48,767 nt of DNA from Aggregatilineales bacterium (GCA_029976005.1 JARKOQ010000099.1:1-48767); one strand, 5' to 3'; shown: positions 1-8,400, counted from the first letter of the stretch. The notes: a model not told the origin generated them from the letters alone. A program made the numbers and translations.

Positions 1-39
1 GCGATCTCCCGGCTCGATCGCCTGGTACTAATACCCCTG

Positions 40-68
40 TTGACAGTCCCCGACAGTTCGTTCATAAT
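40..68 (+). promoter_or_regulatory. Sigma70-type promoter of the TPR gene
   Basis: A perfect -35 hexamer TTGACA (40-45) is followed after exactly 17 nt by CATAAT (63-68), one mismatch from the -10 consensus. Transcription would start near 75, leaving a leader of roughly 35 nt before the ATG at 109. The call rests on hexamers and spacing only. Confidence 0.7.
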
Positions 69-108
69 ACATCCATAGGCTGTGAGGTGGGGATCGGGAG
101 ACAACGGC

Positions 109-822
109 ATGTCCGCCCAGGAAGCGATTGCGCTGTTCAACAAGCGCGGCCGCGGCCGGCTTCATATTGGCGACATCGAGGGCGCGCTGGGAGACTTCAA
201 CCGGGTCATTACCCTCGACCCGGCCTGCGCCGAAGCCTACCAGTATCGCGGCCTGGCCCACCGCTGCCGGGGCGAGCTGGAGCTGGCCCTGGATGATTTC
301 GACTGCGTGCTGCGCTACGCCGCCCCCTCCGAGCCTCTGGCCTGCGAAGCCCACTATCACCGCGCGCTGACCCGCGTCAGCCAGGGCGACCTGTCCGGCG
401 CGATCGAGGACCTCACGGCCCTGATCGACGCCAACCCGCGCGCCGAAGCGTTCCTCCACCGCGGGACGCTGCGCCAGCAGCAGGGGGATTTGACCGGAGC
501 CATCATGGACTACAGCGCCGCGATCCGGCGCGATCCCCGCAGCGACCAGGCCTACGTCCGGCGCGGCAATGCCCGCCGCGAACAAGGAGAGACTACGGGC
601 GCGCTGGCGGACTATGACGCGGCCATCCGGCTCTGCACGGCGGATGTCCGCGTTTTTTATTATCGCGGCCTGCTGCGCGCCCGGCGGCACGACCTCGAAG
701 GCGCGTTGAGCGACCTGCGCGAATACCTGCGCTGGGACGGCGGGCACGAATACGGCCATCAGGCCGAGATCGAGCAGTTGATCGCCCGCCTGGAAGTCGA
801 GCGCCATCCCGTGACCGTTTGA
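109..822 (+). CDS. Tetratricopeptide (TPR) repeat protein
   Basis: The 237-residue product is built almost entirely of TPR units. Each has the recurring pattern of a Gly-Asp turn followed by an acidic ALxDF/AIxDY segment (GDIEGALGDFNR, GDLSGAIEDLTA, GDLTGAIMDYSA, GETTGALADYDA, HDLEGALSDLRE), about six units in all. There is no signal peptide or membrane segment, so it should be a cytoplasmic protein-protein interaction scaffold; its partner is unknown. I chose the ATG at 109 over the in-frame GTG at 82 because GGGAG lies about 8 nt before 109 and the TPR pattern starts right after it. A strong promoter lies just upstream. The next gene begins 110 nt downstream behind its own -10 box, so the gene is probably monocistronic. 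Confidence 0.85.
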   Translation: MSAQEAIALFNKRGRGRLHIGDIEGALGDFNRVITLDPACAEAYQYRGLAHRCRGELELALDDFDCVLRYAAPSEPLACEAHYHRALTRVSQGDLSGAIEDLTALIDANPRAEAFLHRGTLRQQQGDLTGAIMDYSAAIRRDPRSDQAYVRRGNARREQGETTGALADYDAAIRLCTADVRVFYYRGLLRARRHDLEGALSDLREYLRWDGGHEYGHQAEIEQLIARLEVERHPVTV

Positions 823-861
823 TCCTGGCAAATAAGATGTTTGTATATTCTAACCGTCTGG

Positions 862-892
862 TTGCCTGAATCTCCGCACTATTGCCTATAAT
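862..892 (+). promoter_or_regulatory. Probable promoter of the coiled-coil/HhH gene
   Basis: A perfect -10 hexamer TATAAT lies at 887-892. The best -35 candidate is TTGCCT (862-867), but the spacer is 19 nt, longer than the optimum. The inferred start near 899 gives a leader of about 30 nt to the GTG at 932. Confidence 0.5.
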
Positions 893-931
893 CACACATT
901 GACGTTTCAGACCCGTCACAGGGAGTCGTGT

Positions 932-3079
932 GTGGATACCTGGGGGCTGCTGGCGCTGTTTTTCGCCGGCGCGTTTTTCGCCATCCTGATCCTGGCCCTC
1001 TACTACTGGCGCGCCGTGCGCCCTCATTTGACTCGCCTGCCGGATGCCGGGCAGATCCCCCTCGTCCAGGTTTTGCAGGATACCGTGCAGTCCCTCCACG
1101 AAGCCCTGGCCCGCCACGCCAGCCTGATCGCCCGCCTGCCTGCCCAGCTCGAAGTCAAGGCCGCGCCGCCCGATGCCAGCCTGAGCGAGGCCCTGGTTGC
1201 TCTGCGCGCCAGCCAGGCCCAGCAGATCGACCTGCTGGACGGCCTGGGCCAGAGCCTCAGTCGGCTCTACGGTCAGGTCGAAGGGCTGGAGGCGCGGGCC
1301 AGCGCCCAGGCTCGCCAGGCGGCCCTGCTGGAACGGCTGCGCCAGGGGGTGGTTGGCCTCAGCCAGCATTATTTGGAAACGACCGGGCGGCTCCAGACCC
1401 AGATCGCCGAGGAGCAGGCCCGCCAGATTCAGACCCAGCAGGCCCACGAGCAGCGCCTGCTGGCCCTGGGCCAGGGGTTGAGCGCGCTCGGCCAGCAGAT
1501 CGACATGCAATCCCGGTCGGGGCAGCAGCGTACCGGCGATTCGCAGGCGGCCGTGCTGGGTGAGCTGCGCCAGGGATTGAGCGCGCTCGGCCAGCAGACC
1601 AGCGCCCAGGCCGGGCAGGCGGCGACCTTCGCCGCCGAAGCGCGGGAACGCGAGGCGGCCCTGCGCGGCGAGCTGCGCCAGGCGCTCGATACGCTTGGCC
1701 AGCAGGTGCGGGAGTCTCTGGCCGAGGCCCGCGCGGCGCAGGAGGCGGCGGCCTCCGCCCAGGGCGAGGCCCGCCAGGCTCAGGAAGGCTGGCTGCTGGA
1801 CAGCCTGCGCCAGAGCCTGAGCGCGCTCGGCCAGCAGGTGGACGAGCAGACGCACCGCCTGGAAGCCCGCCTGGACGAGACCCGATCGCAGCAGGAGGAA
1901 GTCCGCCAGAGTCAGGCCGCGGCCCTGCAAGACCTGGGCGGCAGCCTGGAAGCCCTGACCCGCCAGGTCGAGGCGTTGGCCGCCGAGACGCGGGCCAGAC
2001 TGGACGCGGCGGACGCCGTCCGGGCGGAGACGCGCCAGGCCCACGATCAGACCATGGCCGCGCTGCGCGAGAGTCTGATCGCGCTCGGCCAGCAGATAGA
2101 AACCCCGGTCCGCCAGATCGAGGCGCGGCTGGACGAGACGGCTACCCAACTGGGCGATACCAAAGCCCGGATGGACGAAACCAAGACGCAGTTGGACGAA
2201 GCCGGAATCCGGTTGGACGAAACCAAGGCCCAACTCGACGAGACAAAAACCCTTCTGGAAGAAGATCGCGCGCGGCAGGCCCAGGCCCGGCTGGATCAGC
2301 AGGCTTTCCTGTCCGACGCGCTGAACGGCCGCCTGAGCGCGCTCGGCCAGCAGGTCGAGGCGCTGGGCCAGCAGGTGCAGGCCCAGGTGGAAAGCGCCCA
2401 GGCCCGGCGCCAGGAAGCCGAAGTCAAAGCCGGGGAAGTCCAGGCCCGCCAGCAGGACGTGCTGGACGGCCTGCGCCTGAACCTGGAGGCGCTCGGCCAG
2501 CGGGTCGAGGCGCTGGCCCAGGCGGAGGCGGCTCCACCGGCGCTCGACCTGCGCGAGCTGCGCGACGGTCTGGTGACCCTGGAGCGCGGCCAGCAGCACC
2601 TTAGCACCGTGCTGACCCTGCACGGCAACGCTCTGACCGACCTCGACCGGCGCTTCAAGGCGACCAGCGTCACCCTGGACGAATTGTCTCAGCTCCGCGA
2701 CCTGATCGTGACCCTCAACACCAGCAGCCTGGACCTGCACGCCCGCCTGGGCCAGCAGGGCGAGCACCTGCAAACCCTCGAAGCGCGGATGGACAGCCAG
2801 ACCAGCCTGATCGGCGCGGTGCGCGAGCGCCTGGAGGCCACCCTGGCTTCGCGTCGCCGGCCGCGCCTGGAGTTGGAGGCGATCGACGGCATTGGGCCGG
2901 TCTACGCCAGGAAGCTGGCCGAGGCCAACATCCAGACCCTGGAGGCGCTGGCCGCGCTCACCCCGGAGGAGGTCACGGCGATCATGGCGCTGCCGCGCTG
3001 GCGCTGGATTGATGCGCCCGGTTGGGTACGCCAGGCCCAGGAACTGGCGGCCAAACGCAGCGCGGAGCCTCAGCCGTGA
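932..3079 (+). CDS. Membrane-anchored coiled-coil protein with C-terminal helix-hairpin-helix domain
   Basis: The 715-residue product has three parts. Residues about 4-27 form one N-terminal transmembrane helix (LLALFFAGAFFAILILALYY). Residues about 50-640 are a long Gln/Ala/Glu-rich coiled coil in which an L-x5-LGQQ motif (SALGQQ, DTLGQQ, IALGQQ) recurs about nine times, plus a stretch of seven-residue LDETKxx repeats. The C-terminal 65 residues contain IDGIGPVYARKLAEANI, a helix-hairpin-helix of the kind that binds the DNA backbone. The layout (membrane helix, rod, DNA-binding tip) suggests a cytoplasmic rod tethered to the membrane; it is reminiscent of RmuC, but I see no nuclease domain. 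The start is GTG 932, with GGGAG 6 nt upstream. The stop overlaps the start of the next gene, so the two are translationally coupled. Confidence 0.8.
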   Translation: MDTWGLLALFFAGAFFAILILALYYWRAVRPHLTRLPDAGQIPLVQVLQDTVQSLHEALARHASLIARLPAQLEVKAAPPDASLSEALVALRASQAQQIDLLDGLGQSLSRLYGQVEGLEARASAQARQAALLERLRQGVVGLSQHYLETTGRLQTQIAEEQARQIQTQQAHEQRLLALGQGLSALGQQIDMQSRSGQQRTGDSQAAVLGELRQGLSALGQQTSAQAGQAATFAAEAREREAALRGELRQALDTLGQQVRESLAEARAAQEAAASAQGEARQAQEGWLLDSLRQSLSALGQQVDEQTHRLEARLDETRSQQEEVRQSQAAALQDLGGSLEALTRQVEALAAETRARLDAADAVRAETRQAHDQTMAALRESLIALGQQIETPVRQIEARLDETATQLGDTKARMDETKTQLDEAGIRLDETKAQLDETKTLLEEDRARQAQARLDQQAFLSDALNGRLSALGQQVEALGQQVQAQVESAQARRQEAEVKAGEVQARQQDVLDGLRLNLEALGQRVEALAQAEAAPPALDLRELRDGLVTLERGQQHLSTVLTLHGNALTDLDRRFKATSVTLDELSQLRDLIVTLNTSSLDLHARLGQQGEHLQTLEARMDSQTSLIGAVRERLEATLASRRRPRLELEAIDGIGPVYARKLAEANIQTLEALAALTPEEVTAIMALPRWRWIDAPGWVRQAQELAAKRSAEPQP

Positions 3080-4488
3080 GCCAGGAGACACCCCCCTCGC
3101 CGGTCACGGTCGCCGGCCGCCTGGACAGCGCCCTGCTGGCGCTGCTGCTGATCACGTCCGGGCTGGTGGTGATTTTCCTGCTGGCTGCGCGCGGGGCCGG
3201 TCTGGGGGCGGTCAGTCCCACGCCGCCGCCCACCGCTGCCGCCGCTGCCCTCAGCCCGTCGCCGGGCACGCCGACTCTGACTCCGTCGCCCACCCAGGCG
3301 ACGCCCGCCCCGGCCGATACCCTGCCGCCGGTGCCGACGCCGCGCGTCGAGCCGCTGGCGCTGGAGGCCCTGTACGCCGGGGTGCCCTTTGGCGTGGAAG
3401 GCCTGGCGCTGCCCGGCCAGACGATCGCCATTTTCGACAACGACGTGCTGCTCGGCCAGTGGACGGTCGATTCGAGCGGCCGCTGGCGAATCGAAGTACC
3501 CGCCGGGCTGCCGGTGGGCGAGCACCGGCTGGTGGTCGTCGCCATCGGGCCGGACGGGCGGCGCAGCGAGGCCGCTCCGGCCGGGTTCACGCTGATTCAC
3601 GCCCCGGCGCTGGCCGCGACGGCCGAATCCCTGCCCGACGCGGCCGCCGCCCTGACCACGAAGCAGGCCGAGGCCAGCGCCACGCAGACCGGCCTGCCCG
3701 CCGGGACGCCGGTCGCGGGCCGGCCCTCGCCCAGCCCGACTCCGGCGCGGGCCATCGGCGGGCCGCTTCAGACCCAATCCAGCGCGGCCATCATCCAGCA
3801 GGCGGCCAGCCCCACGCCCAGTCCGACCCGGACGCGACCTACCGCGACGCAGTCCACTGCGACGCGGCCAACGGCAACCCGGCCCACCGCGACCCTTGCG
3901 GGCGCGGTCGAAGGGCAGGTGATTGCCAGCCCGACGCCGGTGCCCACTCGCGAAGCCTCGCCCAGCCCGGCCACGTCGCAGCCCACTGCGTCGCAGCCTG
4001 CCGCGTCGACGGTCGAAGCGACGCCCGTTGCGTTCCAGTCCGGCGGCGCCATGCCGCTGCTGGCCGTCGATCCCCAGGTGAGCAGCCAGGCCGGCGTCCT
4101 GATCTTCAGCGGGCAGGGCGAACCCGGCGGGATGGTGACGCTGCTGGCGGAGGATGGCGCGCTGCTCGGCACGGCCCCGGTCGGCCCGGATGGGCGCTGG
4201 ACGGTGGAAGCCGATCCGGATGCGGCGCAAGGGGCGGGGCAGGTGACCGCCCAGCTCTTCGACCCGGCGGGGATCATCGTCGCCCAGGCGATTCGCCCGC
4301 AGGAAGCCGGCGCGCCCCTGCTGCCGGTGACCGGCCAGGCCGCCGCGCCGCGCGCCAGAGGCCCGGCCCTGATCGTCCTGCTGGGCCTGGCCCTGCTGAC
4401 CGGTGGGCTGGCCCTGCGCCAGGCCGGGCGTGTCCTGACCGAGGCCGCGCCGTCCGGCGGGAATCACAAAAAAGGGACGCTGCGCTAG
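3076..4488 (+). CDS. Pro/Thr-rich surface protein with Ig-like modules and LPVTG cell-wall-sorting-like tail
   Basis: The product has 470 residues. An N-terminal hydrophobic segment (about residues 18-38) serves as signal peptide or anchor. It is followed by a Pro/Thr/Ala linker and a beta-rich Ig-like module (about 95-175, with GQTIAIFDNDVLLGQW). A second long PTAT-type linker leads to a second similar module (about 330-405, with GGMVTLLAEDGALLG). The C-terminus has LPVTG at residues 416-420, then a hydrophobic helix and a short basic tail (RQAGR...). That order matches sortase substrates, although the helix starts about 10 residues after the motif and no sortase gene is in the window. The GTG start at 3076 overlaps the upstream TGA, and GGAG lies 8 nt before it, which indicates coupling to the coiled-coil gene. 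Its function is unknown; surface display is likely. Confidence 0.78.
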   Translation: MSQETPPSPVTVAGRLDSALLALLLITSGLVVIFLLAARGAGLGAVSPTPPPTAAAAALSPSPGTPTLTPSPTQATPAPADTLPPVPTPRVEPLALEALYAGVPFGVEGLALPGQTIAIFDNDVLLGQWTVDSSGRWRIEVPAGLPVGEHRLVVVAIGPDGRRSEAAPAGFTLIHAPALAATAESLPDAAAALTTKQAEASATQTGLPAGTPVAGRPSPSPTPARAIGGPLQTQSSAAIIQQAASPTPSPTRTRPTATQSTATRPTATRPTATLAGAVEGQVIASPTPVPTREASPSPATSQPTASQPAASTVEATPVAFQSGGAMPLLAVDPQVSSQAGVLIFSGQGEPGGMVTLLAEDGALLGTAPVGPDGRWTVEADPDAAQGAGQVTAQLFDPAGIIVAQAIRPQEAGAPLLPVTGQAAAPRARGPALIVLLGLALLTGGLALRQAGRVLTEAAPSGGNHKKGTLR

Positions 4489-4494
4489 CGTCCC
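4468..4494 (-). terminator. Intrinsic terminator of the FHA gene, embedded in the convergent gene's 3' end
   Basis: GGGACGCT (4474-4481) and AGCGTCCC (4487-4494) form a perfect 8-bp stem with a 5-nt loop. Read on the minus strand the stem is followed by six T residues (4468-4473). It lies 38 nt past the minus-strand stop and includes the last codons and stop of the plus-strand gene. There is no T run in the plus direction. Confidence 0.8.
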
Positions 4495-4531
4495 TCACGA
4501 TTTGTCTGGCGATTTTGCCCCGGCGCGGGCC

Positions 4532-5452
4532 TCATTCCCGCCGCCGGACTTCCACCTCGTTGTTCTGGGTCACCGAATTGATCACGCGGATCAGCTCGTC
4601 CACCCCGACCGGCTTGCCCAGCAGCACGTCCACCCCGGCGTTCATGACTTCCTGGACGTGGGCCTGGCTGGTGTCGGCGCTGATCAGGATGATCGACGTG
4701 GGCTGGCCGGTGACCACCCGGCGGGCGTAGCGGCACAGTTCCAGGCCGTTGACGTCGTTCACGTCCAGGTTGAGCACGATCACGTCCGGCATGCGGCAGG
4801 TGATGGTGTAGAACGCGCCGGACATCTCCTGCACGATCTGCACGTCATAGCCGGCCCCGACCAGCACGGTGCTCAACGCCTGGGAGACTTCTGGATTGTC
4901 CTCGACGACCAGCACGCGCTGGCCGTTGCCGGCCTGGGCGACCGGGCGCAGGCGCACCCAGGGCTGGCCGTGCAGGACGTTGTGATGGGTCGGCACGACC
5001 ACCAGCATCACGTCGATGCGAATCCGGCCGATGTGCACCTCGTCCCCGTGGCGCAGGCGGTAGGGGCGGCGCGGCTGGAGCCGCTGGCCGTTGACGTAGG
5101 TGCCGTTGGTGCTGCCCAGGTCCATCAGCATCAGGCGGTCCGGCTCGGCGATGAAGGCGGCATGGCGGCGCGAGACGCCCTTTTCCAGTCCTTCGTAGGG
5201 GGTCAGGTCCAGGTCCGGGTAGACCCCGGCCCGCACGTCGGAGCGGCCGATCACGATCTGGCGATTGACGTTGATCCGGACGGTGAGCGGCGTGTCGTGG
5301 ATGTGCAGTTCCACGACCCAGGGCGCTCCGAGACCAAAATCCAGCGGCCCGGTTTCACGGGGCATCGCTTCGGGCGCGGGCTGTTGATCGTCCAACAGCC
5401 GCGTACTCAGCACGCGGCGGAGATTGGAATCCTGGATGGTGCCTTCGCTCAT
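4532..5452 (-). CDS. FHA domain fused to a pseudo-receiver domain
   Basis: The product has 306 residues. Residues about 66-145 form an FHA phosphothreonine-binding domain with all signature motifs: GRS at 69-71, SRRH at 94-97 and GSTNG at 113-117. Residues about 178-295 form a CheY-like receiver (VLVVEDN start, conserved Ser258, Lys280 in LLGKP). The residue at the phosphoacceptor position is Asn228 (VIVLNLDVND), so phosphorylation in the usual way is unlikely, although Asp230 is nearby. The protein is cytoplasmic and probably reads Ser/Thr-kinase phosphorylation. GGGAG precedes the ATG. It stands alone on the minus strand between a promoter (5505-5533) and an intrinsic terminator, so it is a monocistronic unit. 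Confidence 0.87.
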   Translation of the reverse strand: MSEGTIQDSNLRRVLSTRLLDDQQPAPEAMPRETGPLDFGLGAPWVVELHIHDTPLTVRINVNRQIVIGRSDVRAGVYPDLDLTPYEGLEKGVSRRHAAFIAEPDRLMLMDLGSTNGTYVNGQRLQPRRPYRLRHGDEVHIGRIRIDVMLVVVPTHHNVLHGQPWVRLRPVAQAGNGQRVLVVEDNPEVSQALSTVLVGAGYDVQIVQEMSGAFYTITCRMPDVIVLNLDVNDVNGLELCRYARRVVTGQPTSIILISADTSQAHVQEVMNAGVDVLLGKPVGVDELIRVINSVTQNNEVEVRRRE

Positions 5453-5504
5453 GGGGAACTCCCATCGACTTCTTTGCCGGAGATGTTTCTAAAAAAATCA
5501 TAAA

Positions 5505-5533
5505 TTTACAATGAAGATCGTAAACTGAGTCAA
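5505..5533 (-). promoter_or_regulatory. Promoter of the FHA-receiver gene
   Basis: On the minus strand TTGACT (5528-5533) and TGTAAA (5505-5510) are separated by exactly 17 nt, in an AT-rich stretch of otherwise GC-rich DNA. The leader to the ATG at 5452 would be about 45 nt. The rest of the 260-nt gap to the divergent gene holds nothing else I can identify. Confidence 0.6.
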
Positions 5534-5713
5534 TATCTGAAGTTATAGTACCCTGGTCCTTTTCGGGACGATTCGAACAATCCGCCAACAATTCCTTAAT
5601 TATTTCTCGCCCGGATATTCACCCGGCCGGGGACGGTTTTGGCCCCGGCGCGCATTCGCGTGGGAGGGTCTCTTTGTGCTAGCATAAGGGTGTCGTTATC
5701 CAGGAGTTTTCCT

Positions 5714-7096
5714 ATGGCAGGCTCAATCCAAAATCAACTCAAAAGCAGCGATCCCACCGTCCGCCGCCAGGCCATCGTCAAGCTCGGCAAGTCGCTCGAC
5801 GAGCGCGCCCTGCCGCTGCTGGCCGGCGTCTACCGCAGCGATCCCGATCCGGAGCTGCGCGAACTGGCCCTCAAGGCCGGCAAGCACATCCGCAAGCACC
5901 TGGCCGCCCAACCGGCGAAGCAGGGCCGCCTGCAAGCGGCATCCGACGCGGATGACGCCTCTTCGGACTACACCCCGCCGTTCAGCAGCGACCTGGGCGA
6001 GGACGATCCGGGCTACAGCATCATCCCGCCTTCCTCAGGCGGCGGCTCCGGCCGTCCCAATTCCGCCCAGGGGTACAGCTATACCGGACTGGGCCAGGGT
6101 TACGAGGACCTGTCCTCGGAGAAAGGCTGGTTTGAGGACAGCAGCCTGGGCTACGAGGATGTTTCCAAGAGCGGCGTGCCGGAGGAGGAAGTCGAAGTTT
6201 CCTACCAGAACAGGCAGCGCGCCCGGAGCTACATCGACCCGGTCCTGAACGCCCAGGCTCCCGGAGGCCGGGGGCTGACCCCCAAGGACCGGATCAACGC
6301 CGTCAAGAACCTGGGCAAGGCCCTGGACCTGGACCCCAACCAGGCCCGCGATCCCGTCGTGCGCAACCTGGTGCACCAGGTCATGGGGCTGTCGCCGGAT
6401 GAGGGCGTCGCCATCCTGCGCGGCAAGGCCAGCCGCGAGGACTTCATCCGTTCGCTCAAGGGCAAAGGCGCCAAGGCCAAGCGCGGTGCCGGCTCCGGCG
6501 CGGCGACCTGGGGGGACGTGGGCTTCGACATCGCGATCCTGTTCCTGGTGACCGTGATCGGGATGGTGCTCTATTTCCTGGTGATCCTGCCCCAGCTTTT
6601 CAGCATGGTTGGCAGGTACAGCTACGATCCCTCGCTCAGCAGCGTCGACCTGCAAAGCGTCGCCCCGGTCATGGCCATCATGCTGAGCCTGGGGATCGGG
6701 TTGTATATGGTTATCAGCTCGTTTATCAGCAACGGGGCGATCCACTTCGCGGCGGTCATGTTCGGCGGGGATGCCGTCCTGCCGGAGACGTATCACGCAC
6801 TGCTCCCGATTCAGACGGCGATCACGGCCGGCGTCCTGGTGCTGTACGCGGTGATGCTCATGGTCCCGCCGGACACCATGTGCCTGTTCTCGGTTCTTCT
6901 GATGGGGACCAGCATCGGCGGCTCGTACTGGATGTCCCGGAAGCTGGCGGAAGTCCACGGCTTTGGCTCGATGGCCGGCTGCATGGCGATCATCGTCGGG
7001 CCGATCCTGCTCGGCATCCTGACTTTCCTGGGCCTCAGTCTGCTCGGCGCCCTGCTGGGAGTCTCGCTCCAGAACTTCGCCCCGATGTTCGGCTAA
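5714..7096 (+). CDS. HEAT-repeat plus Yip1-like membrane protein
   Basis: The product has 460 residues. Residues 1-60 look like one or two HEAT-type helical repeats (DPTVRRQAIVKLGK, DPDPELRELALKAGK). Residues about 70-190 are a Gly/Ser/Asp/Tyr-rich disordered linker. Residues about 195-255 are a helical region (DRINAVKNLGKALDLD). The C-terminal 200 residues carry about five hydrophobic segments arranged like Yip1-family domains. ATG 5714 was chosen over upstream in-frame starts because CAGGAG lies 9 nt before it and the HEAT unit begins right there. The membrane part suggests an integral inner-membrane protein with a cytoplasmic interaction arm; the Yip1 assignment is from topology and is tentative. 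A hairpin with a T run follows the gene. Confidence 0.75.
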   Translation: MAGSIQNQLKSSDPTVRRQAIVKLGKSLDERALPLLAGVYRSDPDPELRELALKAGKHIRKHLAAQPAKQGRLQAASDADDASSDYTPPFSSDLGEDDPGYSIIPPSSGGGSGRPNSAQGYSYTGLGQGYEDLSSEKGWFEDSSLGYEDVSKSGVPEEEVEVSYQNRQRARSYIDPVLNAQAPGGRGLTPKDRINAVKNLGKALDLDPNQARDPVVRNLVHQVMGLSPDEGVAILRGKASREDFIRSLKGKGAKAKRGAGSGAATWGDVGFDIAILFLVTVIGMVLYFLVILPQLFSMVGRYSYDPSLSSVDLQSVAPVMAIMLSLGIGLYMVISSFISNGAIHFAAVMFGGDAVLPETYHALLPIQTAITAGVLVLYAVMLMVPPDTMCLFSVLLMGTSIGGSYWMSRKLAEVHGFGSMAGCMAIIVGPILLGILTFLGLSLLGALLGVSLQNFAPMFG

Positions 7097-7124
7097 AGGC
7101 AAGGCGAACCGCCCAAGACAAGGC

Positions 7125-7265
7125 GAACCGCCAGGACGCCAGGAACGCAGAGGAAAACCAGAGATGGGGCTTCTCTGCGTTTTTTCGCCCTTCAAGGGAG
7201 CGCTTTTTCGATAGGTTGCCTTTCTTCGTGCTTTTCCCTGGCGTTCATGGCGTCTTGGCGGTTTC
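7125..7265. repeat. Intergenic inverted repeat, about 35-nt arms
   Basis: The left arm (7125-7160, starting GAACCGCCAGGACGCC) and the right arm (7231-7265) are imperfect reverse complements. The terminator hairpin of the upstream gene sits between them. With the terminator and a -10 box this accounts for the 280-nt gap before the kinase gene. It looks like a non-coding palindromic repeat element. Confidence 0.65.
7145..7185 (+). terminator. Probable terminator of the HEAT/Yip1 gene
   Basis: ACGCAGAG (7145-7152) pairs with CTCTGCGT (7173-7180), extendable to about 10 bp with a G-T pair. The stem is followed by a run of T (7180-7185). It lies 48 nt after the stop. Confidence 0.65.
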
Positions 7266-7308
7266 CATCGCCTTTTTGCGTGCGCTCCGGGTTCGGCGCG
7301 CCGATCCG

Positions 7309-7339
7309 TTGAGCGCGGGGGCGCGGCCGGGGTTATAAT
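7309..7339 (+). promoter_or_regulatory. Probable promoter of the dNK-MazG gene
   Basis: A perfect TATAAT lies at 7334-7339, about 40 nt before the ATG. TTGAGC at 7309-7314 is a possible -35, with a long 19-nt spacer. Confidence 0.5.
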
Positions 7340-7378
7340 CGGGCGCGCCTATCGGACCTGCACTCAGGGAGCCGCCGC

Positions 7379-8389
7379 ATGACGTACGTTTCCGTGGAAG
7401 GCGTGATTGGGGTGGGCAAAACCACGCTGGCTCGCCTTCTGGCCCCGCAACTGGACGCCCAGATCGTGCTGGAGGTCTTCGAGGAGAACCCCTTCCTCAG
7501 CAACTTCTACGCCGACCGCGCCCGGTATGCCTTCCAGACCCAGATTTTCTTCCTGCTCAGCCGCTACCACCAGCAGCGTTCGCCCGGCATGACCGTCCGG
7601 CCGCTGGTCAGCGACTACATCTTCGCCAAGGACGCGCTCTTCGCCCGGCTGAACCTGGGCGGGGACGAGCTGGATATGTACACCCGCGTGCACGAGGCCC
7701 TGGCGGAGCGGGTCGAAGTCCCCGATCTGGTGGTCTTCCTGCGGGCGGATACCGACGTCCTGATGCGGCGCATCACCCTGCGCGACCGGCCTTACGAGCG
7801 CAACATGGAGCGCGACTACATCGACAGCCTGCGCAGGGCCTACGACGCCTTCTTCGCGGACTATCACGACACGCGCCTGCTGACCATCGACGCCAACGCG
7901 CTGGACTTCGTTGCGAATGATGAGGACCGGGCCGAAGTCCTGACCCAGATCATGGGCGCATTGGGCCGCGCCCCGCGCCAGGAGAGCCTGCCCGGCTTCA
8001 ATGGAGTCCGGCAGCGGCCGGCCGAGCCGGCCGAAGCCGCCCCGGCGGAGACCGTCCCGCCCGCGCCGCCGTCTGACCTGGACGCCAGCGAGCGCCGCCT
8101 GCGCGACTACCAGCAGTTCCACGACTGGCTGGACACGGCCAAGGGCTTCGACCGCGATCCGCTGCTCAACTTCGTGCTGCTCCAGGAGGAGGTGGGCGAG
8201 GTGGCGCGCCTGCTCTCGCGGCGTTACGGGGCCAAACGCGACCAGGGCCAGACCCCGGCTTCCGACGCCATCGGCGCGGAGCTGGCCGACGTGCTGGCCT
8301 ACCTGCTCAAGCTGGCGAACTACCTGGGAGTCGACCTGGAATCGGCCTACCTGGACAAGATGCGCCTCAACCGCGACCGGTTGTGGTAG
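7379..8389 (+). CDS. Deoxynucleoside kinase fused to MazG-like nucleotide pyrophosphohydrolase
   Basis: The product has 336 residues. Residues 1-200 form a deoxyribonucleoside kinase: P-loop GVIGVGKTT at 8-16, EENPFL at 35-40, and the SDYIFAKDALFA segment (78-89) where the family's D/ERS motif lies. Residues about 203-238 are a Pro/Ala-rich linker. Residues about 245-336 form a MazG-like all-alpha NTP pyrophosphohydrolase with EExxE (Glu270, Glu271, Glu274) and ExxD (Glu301, Asp304) metal ligands. Both active sites look intact. The kinase would phosphorylate salvaged deoxynucleosides, while the MazG half would hydrolyse (d)NTPs to monophosphates, so one chain may combine salvage with pool cleaning. 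The ATG has GGGAG 7 nt upstream. No nucleotide-metabolism neighbour is present. Confidence 0.88.
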   Translation: MTYVSVEGVIGVGKTTLARLLAPQLDAQIVLEVFEENPFLSNFYADRARYAFQTQIFFLLSRYHQQRSPGMTVRPLVSDYIFAKDALFARLNLGGDELDMYTRVHEALAERVEVPDLVVFLRADTDVLMRRITLRDRPYERNMERDYIDSLRRAYDAFFADYHDTRLLTIDANALDFVANDEDRAEVLTQIMGALGRAPRQESLPGFNGVRQRPAEPAEAAPAETVPPAPPSDLDASERRLRDYQQFHDWLDTAKGFDRDPLLNFVLLQEEVGEVARLLSRRYGAKRDQGQTPASDAIGAELADVLAYLLKLANYLGVDLESAYLDKMRLNRDRLW

Positions 8390-8400
8390 AGGCGCTTTCT

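Noticed and set aside
593..3091. Long open frame antisense to the coiled-coil gene (832 codons)
   Set aside because: Its translation is Arg/Gln/Leu-rich low complexity mirroring the GC-rich sense repeats, and the sense strand has a ribosome-binding site, membrane helix and HhH domain.
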